Of a stretch of 64,000 nt of DNA, positions 57,074-64,000 are shown piece after piece. Source of the DNA: Podochytrium sp. JEL0797 (lineage: Eukaryota; Chytridiomycota; Chytridiomycetes; Chytridiales; Chytriomycetaceae); NCBI GenBank assembly GCA_027596195.1, contig JADGJG010000038.1, positions 1 through 64,000 of the forward strand. Reading direction: 5' to 3'. Within the stretch, counting starts at the first letter, position 1. Every line of letters starts with the position of its first letter. The position numbers were made by a program, and so were the translations under genes. A model generated the notes under the pieces. That model was not told the DNA's origin. It made no database searches and saw only the letters and a program-made list of their open reading frames with translations.

Positions 57074-57773
57074 AATTAGAGCAGTAATTATTTTTATTGG
57101 AACTGTGAATGCCACCCAATCCAGCAACAATAATATTGTGAGGCAAATGACGCGTGATAGCCGCAAATGAGAATGGCTTGTGTGGTGAGGTAGAACCTCA
57201 GTTTGAATGACAACCCAAATCGGATAATGAATTGATTCCGCCAGCTCTCCACAGCTCTCCACAGCTCTCCAATCTCAATTCTCAGCTCTCCAAACGAACC
57301 TTTCATCTCCAATCGAAAAAATTATAAATAGATTCCACAACCCCCTCCTTCCCCCATCCACTTTTTTTTCTCTTGTTTCATATCTCAAATCATTTGAATT
57401 CGGGAACTGGCCCGCTCGCAATTAAGATGATTTGAACCCCCCCAACTGATGAAAATGTAATCGCGTGACTTGTCATGTGACCGGATCTCCATCTGGAGAG
57501 CTGGAGTTGGAGAGCTGGGAGGAGTGTCCCCAATGAATTGGGCACACCTGAAAAAATTTCATCTATTTCTTTTTGAATTGAACACACGAGAATTCGACGT
57601 TCCAAAAAACAACCGAAGTAATGCATCTGCCATGCACATTTGCGTCTGTTTCTACATGAGATTTTGAACGGAAGCCAGGCCGGTCAACTTGTGTCGCTTA
57701 TGAATACCAAACGCGAAGGGGGAATGTTTTTATGATTTCACAAACTACCCTCACTATTTCCATAAAGAGCCCA
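57074..57773. other. Spacer with short AGCTCTCCAC repeats
   Basis: At 57240-57295 a 10-bp word (CAGCTCTCCA) recurs three times and again partially. Its reverse complement (TGGAGAGCTGG) appears at 57493-57518, so a hairpin of about 250 bp span could form. No gene is supported. Confidence 0.55.
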
Positions 57774-58025
57774 ACCCTCCATCTCTCTTCACTGCGACGC
57801 GGATTTTGTATGTCAAATGCACGTGATTCACCAATGAACGCGTTCGTCTCGCAGCGCGTGATAACGGCCGAACCAACCCGCCACTCCGACACAAATTTTG
57901 TGTGTCAAGAGACACGTTATTCACCTATGAACGCGCTTGTCTTGCAGCGCTTCATAACGCCCCAACCCTCCATCTCCCGCCACTCCGACGCGGATTATAC
58001 ATCCATGTGATGAACGCGCTTGTCT
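57774..58025. repeat. Three diverged tandem units of about 85-100 bp
   Basis: Blocks starting near 57774, 57870 and 57960 share the order CCAACCC-TCCATCTC, CACTCCGACGCGGATT, GTATGTCAA/GTGTGTCAA, CACGTGATTCACC, ATGAACGCG and GCAGCGC. The third unit is shortened. Units are diverged, unlike the 162-bp array, so the duplication is older. Confidence 0.7.
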
Positions 58026-59109
58026 CCTCCCCACTCCCAACCCATCTCTCCCAACATCAACTGAAAAATGCCTGTCATGAAATCAGCAACGTGCAGCTTG
58101 TGTCTCCAGGCGCGGTGGGTCCTCCTAAGAACACGCGTCTATGCAGGGCTTGACCACCTCTGATACCAAAAGCGAGGACCGCCACCGCCATGATGTGGGC
58201 CTGCGCACCAATATTCCCACCGATACGTAAAATGCACTGTGTCTGTGGCCTAACACAACCCGGCGTCGCGCCATAGCCGGCCCCCCGTCGCGCGCGTCCA
58301 TGCAGTGAACGCTGGCGGTTGAAGTATAATATCTCGGAAAACAGATTGGAATCTTAACGTTCATGAGCTTTATTATTTAAAACCGGCGCATTAGCCAGCA
58401 TCTTAAGGAAAAAGAAAAGAGCGGCGAATCTGTTCCGCAAAGCAAATCACCGCGATAAGCGCCGAATCTCTCTTCTTTGTCCCTCCTGAGGCATCATTAA
58501 TTGACTGGAAGAGGTTCTGATCCAAATGACTGCCGCATGTCCTTGGGTTGGCGCCATAAGGGAGGCAAATCCGCAAGTTTTCCGCGAAAACTCGTTTTTA
58601 CATTACATGGTTAAACTCGTGCCGAGAGACAAAGTTTTGTTTCCATCCACAAAGTCAGAATTATAACAATTCTTCCGTTATCCCTTCGACAACAGCCTGC
58701 CAGGCTCGACTCATTCTCAAGGAAAGGCCCTACATTTCGGGACCCGAAACCATTCCCCTTGATGAGGAGTGAAAACGCAACTTCAATTTTTCCTAAACAG
58801 CGGTTGAAAAGTTTCAACTTCCCCAACGTATTTGCTACAAATGATTCTTATTTCATGCTAAACATCGGTAATAAATGCAGTTTATTTGACCATCACGAAA
58901 GCAACAGAGAACACGAGAGCGTTGGATTCCGGGAACGGGCAAGGGCCTTTCAATGTTGGGTATAACATTCGATCAGTAATAAGGACTCAAAAACGCAAGA
59001 AAAACAGATACTTACACCCCAGACGGGGCCCCGATCGAGTCAGTAAAATCGCGTGTGTTCTTGTCACGTATCTAATTAAAAGGAGTCTTGATAAGTACAC
59101 GTCATCAGA
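58026..59109. other. Spacer, nothing recognised
   Basis: About 1.1 kb with only short random frames. No repeats, RNA genes or domain signatures were noticed. Confidence 0.5.
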
Positions 59110-59745
59110 ACGTCACGTTACCTTGTGGTTGTCCAGGCTGTTCATTCCAAAAACGGAGCCAAACGACTTGAAGCGGCCATGAGAACGCGTGACTCTCCGC
59201 CCCAAACAGTTTTCCATCCACATACCAATCTGGAGATCGGTTGGCGATCGCCTCGGAAGCCGAATGTCCTGCGAAGACAAGCGTTCACAGCCACGACCGC
59301 CGGTGGATTTGTTCTGTCTGGAATGAGTCGCTGCGCGGTTCTTTCACGGAACAAGGACGAGCCAGCGGAAACGAGCATGTACGCGTCGCTTGTCTAAAAT
59401 AAAAAAGGATCATTGATGAGTGAAGATCAAAAGAAACGGTGTTCCATTTGGCCGTCTTGGCTCTTCATTCCAAAATCCAAGTGAAAACGACTTGAAGCGG
59501 CCATGAGAACGCGCGACTCTCCGCCCCAAACAGTTTTCCATCCACACACCAATCTGGAGATCGGTTGGCGATCGCCTCGGAAGCCGAATGTCCTGCGAAG
59601 ACAAGCGTTCACAGACACGACCGCCGGTGGATTTAGTCTGTCTGGGATGAGTCTAGGATGTGTCGCTGAACGTTTTTTCGAGGGTCGAGTGTGGTCGCGT
59701 CGCGTGTCTAAAACAAAACGAGATTTGATGAGTGAGTCTCAAAAG
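59110..59745. repeat. Two tandem units of about 320 bp
   Basis: The segment from about 59136 to 59335 recurs at about 59455 to 59655 with high identity. Both copies contain GACTTGAAGCGGCCATGAGAA, the CCCCAAACAGTTTTCCATCC word and GCCTCGGAAGCCGAATGTCC. Each unit ends in a less conserved part containing GTCTAAAA and GATGAGTGA. A frame runs through each copy (RTRDSPPQTVFHPHTNLEIG), conserved in both, but with no start, partner exon or known domain. Confidence 0.85.
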
Positions 59746-60687
59746 TTCTGGAAGGAAGAAGCTGAGCTGAAGACCAAAAGACACACATTCGAGGACACTT
59801 TGACAGGTGGACAAAACACAACTTGAGTTGAGGTCGCGACGAGAGACAACGGGACACGATGATAAAATACATGAGGAGAGTCTCTCAATGTTGACGGTTA
59901 AAGACTGGGGGCCCGTGTTGGAATCGTATTGTTGGTATTTGTGGGTTGAATTTGATGGATGCGTCTTACCAGCAGAGTGAGACATTCGCCAGCAATAGTA
60001 CACGCAGATAGTAATGCAATTTAGCGGAGACTGCGGATGCTGTTGATGTTGGTTGCTGCGTCAATGAAAAATCCTGACAGCAGCAGAAAACAAAAATAAC
60101 GTACTCGGAGGTACAGAAGAGGGTGCGGCGCGTTCCGTGGGCGTGAATGAAGTGCATATCTGTGAAGGACGCGTGTGAATTGCTGCGATGACAAGAGGCG
60201 GCGTTGGTCGAAGTCATGCCGGGTTGTTTTGGGACTGATTTTCGAATCAGATTTTTCTATCTTTTTTCGTAAAACTTCATTCGAAGTTGAAAGAGAATGC
60301 AATTCTTTTCGGATATGGAGTTGAGGAAGTCGAACTCCTCATTCACGCCACCACCCACCTCCAAACGCAAAACTTTTACACACCCCAACCTCAACATCGC
60401 CTCACTCATCTCTTCTCACTTCTCCCTCGAAAGATGGCCCGTCCCCGCCGACCTCACATACGCGTTCAATAGACTTGGTTCGGATTCGCAGTAATGGTAT
60501 GTGAAGAAAAAAAACAGGGGGGATATATTTTTCGATGATCGCCGACCGCTCTAAAATACATTCAAGACGACCGAGCACTCAAACACTACCATATACAAAA
60601 ACGACCGCAAAAGCACACGCGCAAAACTCTAGTCATTCACACGGCAACACCAAGATATACACTAAACATTATTACTAACGCAACCCC
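59746..60687. other. Spacer with doubtful small frames
   Basis: A minus-strand frame from 60217 (MTSTNAASCHRSNSHASF) has a donor-like GTACGT near 60103 and could be a short exon, but no continuation was found. The rest shows nothing. Confidence 0.4.
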
Positions 60688-61773
60688 TCACGCACCTCCA
60701 CGCCACACGCTCTGCAACGTCAAGCAGGCACCACACGGCACCTGACGTGGAACCACCTCGTCAACCTCCTCCGCCACCGCCTCTTCAACCACGGTCTCGC
60801 CTTCCTCCGCTTCCTCTACCACAACCGCCTCCTCCGCCAACTCCGGGAAAAGCTCTTCCCAGCTTGGACAAACCACTGGCCTATTGAGGCAACGCACCCT
60901 CTCTACTTCGCTCTCGCAATCAGCACACAACACCCAAGCGACATGGGCATGCTCCTTTTCGATATTCGAGGCGTCGAGGAGCAGGCGCGTGATATCCTTG
61001 AGCGGTTCGATGCGCTCGCTTACGTTCGCAAAGCGGAGATCGAGGGTTTGCAAGTGGGGGAGGTGAAGTTTGGGTCCCACTTCAAGGAGTGCAAGGAGTC
61101 TTTGAGGGTCAATGCGCGCGTCAGATAGGTCGAGGCCCCCAAGGTCAGAGCACACGAGAAGCGCGTACGCGAGGCTGCCTTCAGCGTCGCGGAGAGGATA
61201 TGACGAAGATGCGCTGAGCATGTAGATGGATGTGAAGATCGCGTCAGGCAAGCCAAATGGGGCTAGTCCACGAAGCCCGTCTATCTCTTCAAGACCCACG
61301 ATGCAGCTGAAGTCAATTTGAGCCGCCCAGCGATTGGTCGCCTGCTTCGTTTCGAGGATGGCCTTGAAGCATTTGCACAGGCGCATGAGGACAACGACAG
61401 CGCGCGCGAGATCTTCCGGGAAAGTGATCCCCTCAAGTGCAATCAGCAAAATCATCAAGATAATCTCGGCCGGAAGCGCTTCTGGTAACGGTAGGCGCGC
61501 GCGCCACTGGTTTCCGTTGAACGAAACCTGTCAAAATAAAAATAATAAATACAAGCGCGAACTAAGTGAAGTATCTTACGGCCGAAGAAGAGCAGCTTCT
61601 GCTGTCGAGAGTTACATCCTGCGTGAATGGAGGTGAATTTTCATGACGGAGAAAAGAAAGAGTTGTCCGCATACCTCGTCACTGCTGCACAGAAGATCCG
61701 TTTTGAGATATTCTCGACGCTTTGCGCGACGAATTGATTTGTGCTTCTCTTTGTCAGTCGTAATAGATAGCAT
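60688..61773 (-). CDS. F-box-like protein with acidic tail (325 aa, 3 exons)
   Basis: Exons 61773-61675, 61618-61580 and 61527-60688 close in phase with three phase-0 joins. The start of exon 3 looks like an F-box (WRARLPLPEALPAEIILMIL), followed by helical, leucine-rich sequence (LGGLDLSDARIDPQRLLALL and LPHLQTLDLRFANVSERIEP) that may hold two or three degenerate LRRs. A C-x2-C pair (VLCADCESEVERVRCL) precedes a strongly acidic Glu/Val stretch and a second C-x2-C (PCGACL) at the end. The pair of CxxC motifs could bind zinc. A broken duplicate lies at 48581-48990. Possibly a substrate receptor of an SCF ubiquitin ligase; the family is not known to me. Confidence 0.68.
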
Positions 61774-64000
61774 GGTGAGTTTTGTTTTCTGATGCTTCTT
61801 GGCAGTTGACAGCTGTCAAAAAAATATGCAATCCCTTCCACGGGAGACACGCGCCAAGTCCGTATGTCAGATATTTTCTCATTTTTTCTTGGAGTTTTTC
61901 ATTTCCTTCGGTTCCTATTTTATATTTGCTCCGACGTTGCGTCGATTGTATATCCCAATTCCCAGAAGATCACCGGCGAACAACAATGTCCATCCGTTAT
62001 GGCACAAGCGATTGAATAGTAAATTTTGGAAACATAAGAGCATTTCCAAGGGAGAGGTGGGGAACCTGCGTCGCTGCGATAGTACATCGTGTAGAACTTT
62101 ATGCCCTTAGTGGCAGAAACGTTTGGGCAGCAATTTATGAAGCAGTCTCGGCAAAAACGAGTTATCCGTGATGACTGGAATGCTGGTGAGTTGAAATCGG
62201 GCGGTGAAAAAGAAAAAACAAGCCCCCGTCAAACGCGATCCCGGAACGCCGTATGCGCCAGATACGTCTTACACAACCTACTGAAAGATTTCAAATTATC
62301 ATCAACGTCTCAATCGCGCATTCAGATGCCTCATAATCTCTATTTTCCGTGTGTACTTGGAGAGGAGGGGGAATTAAAATTTGTCTCGAGTCTCAGCGAC
62401 GGAATGCCGAGCTGTTCGCAAGCAAAGTCAGACGCGACGCCGAACTGTTCAAAAAACAATTTTAACGCGGAGCTGACTGTCGCACATTATCAGCAAAATC
62501 GAGGTTGAGGAGGGGTGAGTTCTTGAATAAAAACACTTCCAGCATTATTTCCAGCAAGGGGCTTCATTTCTTCATAAAACATATAGTAGCTCTCATCAAT
62601 TTTAAGTAGGTATACGCGAGATAATAACACAAACGCGCCAATTCCAAAAACCAAATCTGGATCCCTTCCGATACGTCATGGCGGATAAGGAAATTCTGTC
62701 GTGATATGCCATTTGAATATGGGGCTCCTGAACACACTTTTGAAACGCGTCCGAAAGCATGGCTTGTCCGAATGATGCCGGTTTGCGATTTTTCCGCCAA
62801 CGAACCACAGACACGCCGATTGCCACAGCACCACCAGCAGCGCCGCCACAGCTTCAGACTTCGACTATATCGACTCCAGTGTATAATCTACTGGTTGGAA
62901 GGAGCACGGGAAGAACTGACAATGTTGATTTCAAAGGTAGCATGATGCTGTTCAACTCGTCCTTCGCCAAGTCATGATCGAGCCTGTACAGTGTGCAAAT
63001 GTATTTTTATACCCATTGCTGTTGACTCCCCGTGCTTTGATGACATCCTGCCAAACGTATCGCATCCAAATCAGCACCTCCAACATCAGCCTCCTGTGGC
63101 CCTCATTCGAAGAGCCTTTCCCCAAGAATAGACTATCATCTCCCAAGGACGTCTCCGAAGCGGCGATCTTCTTTTTGAGCTCGATTTGGGCCGCTTTCGC
63201 TTTTTGATCGTTATCCTCCTTTCCTTCCCATGAAACCTATAAACTTAGTCTCTTCATGATACGCGAAAGTTATATATATGCCTACGGTTCCGAGATTTCC
63301 AGATATCGAAAAACTCGTGCGTCGAAAGAGACAATCCAGCCTCGGCGACGGCTTCGACGATTTGAGCTCCCATGCTCAACGCGACCGTAACATCCACCAA
63401 CGGCGCCGCAGTTGAAGTCAAGCATGCGGCGCAATTTAACTCGTCGTCGTTGCAAACTCGACGCGGCAGGTCGTATACGAACTGCAAGAATGACCCTCGG
63501 CGACAAAACGGAAGTGTGACACGCGCCAGTAGAGCAGGTTCAGTGTTAGTTTACATTCGCAGGTCTGAGTAACACGTGCGCACCACTTCTCCATCTCCAT
63601 TACTACCCAAGATTACTAAGCCACTTACGACAGAAATGTCCGAAGACACTGCATGATCCGCATTATAAATAAACGCGCAGTATCACGATAATGAATGTAA
63701 TGTGGGCAATCTAAACATGCAGCAAACAGCCGATGTCGAACTAATGTCGAACTTGAAAGTGGTGCAGAAAGCCATAGTTGACTCACACCGTATCCATAAC
63801 TTCCAGGACATCGCCACATCTAGGGTTGACAGACCCATTCCATTATCGCCTCATGGAGTCTAGAAGCATCCAAAGGCATCGGTTCCAATAGTTTGCCTGG
63901 GATGATTTGGAAGCAATCGGATGAAGATATCAGGAGCTGGAAGTTGGAGACGGATGTTGTGATGTTAGAGAGCGTCGGACGCAGGCAATTAGAAATGAGT
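61774..64000. other. Right-edge sequence without assignable genes
   Basis: Protein-like pieces appear but do not join: FGQQFMKQSRQKRVIRDDWN at 62128-62190 (+), ending at a donor-like GTGAGT, and YNLLVGRSTGRTDNVDFKGS at about 62880-62940 (+). An AT-rich zone lies at 62520-62640. Splicing remains uncertain and no domain was recognised, so I assign no gene. Confidence 0.4.

Noticed and set aside
62101..62508. 135-residue plus-strand frame
   Set aside because: Changes character after a donor-like site at 62187; no continuation or family found, so not called as a gene.

Overview
The window is eukaryotic and reads as fungal. It carries intron-rich protein genes with GT-AG introns mostly 45-130 bp long. 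Gene content includes Pho88/SND3, an Rtt103-type CID protein, cytochrome c peroxidase, Qcr8 and calmodulin. Many proteins have Q/N- or G-rich low-complexity tails, and there is a fungal-type cut-and-paste transposase. Very short intergenic spaces together with a repeat-rich flank suggest an early-diverging fungus, possibly a chytrid; that placement is inference and nothing here proves it.

Layout, first 48 kb. From about 1.4 to 37.4 kb the window is gene-dense and orderly. In order it holds a giant PH-RhoGAP protein (-), mitochondrial amidotransferase GatB (-), an MFS transporter (+), Pho88 (-), an FAD amine-oxidase-like protein (-), an F-box helical-repeat protein (-), a CAMK-like kinase (-), a quadruple-CX9C mitochondrial protein (-), an SH3 protein (+), a CID/Rtt103-like protein (-), cytochrome c peroxidase (-), a second MFS transporter (+), nucleoside diphosphate kinase (+), mitochondrial seryl-tRNA synthetase (+), and ribosomal proteins uL23 (-) and eL27 (-). 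From 40.4 to 45.5 kb a four-exon repeat-bearing gene of unknown function faces a Plavaka/CACTA-like transposase, followed by an internally deleted copy of the same element. Calmodulin (-) and Qcr8 (-) complete the ordinary part. Most exon chains were rebuilt by hand so that codon phase closes exactly; exon coordinates are in each entry.

Layout, 48.3-64 kb. The character changes here. This part holds a broken F-box-like copy (its intact relative lies at 60.7-61.8 kb), a five-unit 162-bp tandem array set between two decayed copies of another gene, a remnant with an RGTNSNEG-type motif, a decayed SSD1/DIS3L2-like RNB exoribonuclease with substituted catalytic aspartates, palindromes, and several further tandem duplications. 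It looks like fast-evolving sequence such as a subtelomere or a transposon graveyard.

Shared themes. Several genes serve mitochondria (GatB, SerRS, cytochrome c peroxidase, Qcr8, the CX9C protein), but they are not an operon. Close divergent pairs (GatB/MFS and the unknown gene/transposase) probably share promoter regions. The strongest candidates for a second look are the transposase with its deletion derivative, the degenerate RNB gene, the satellite-bracketing gene copies, and the poly-C runs just inside splice donors.
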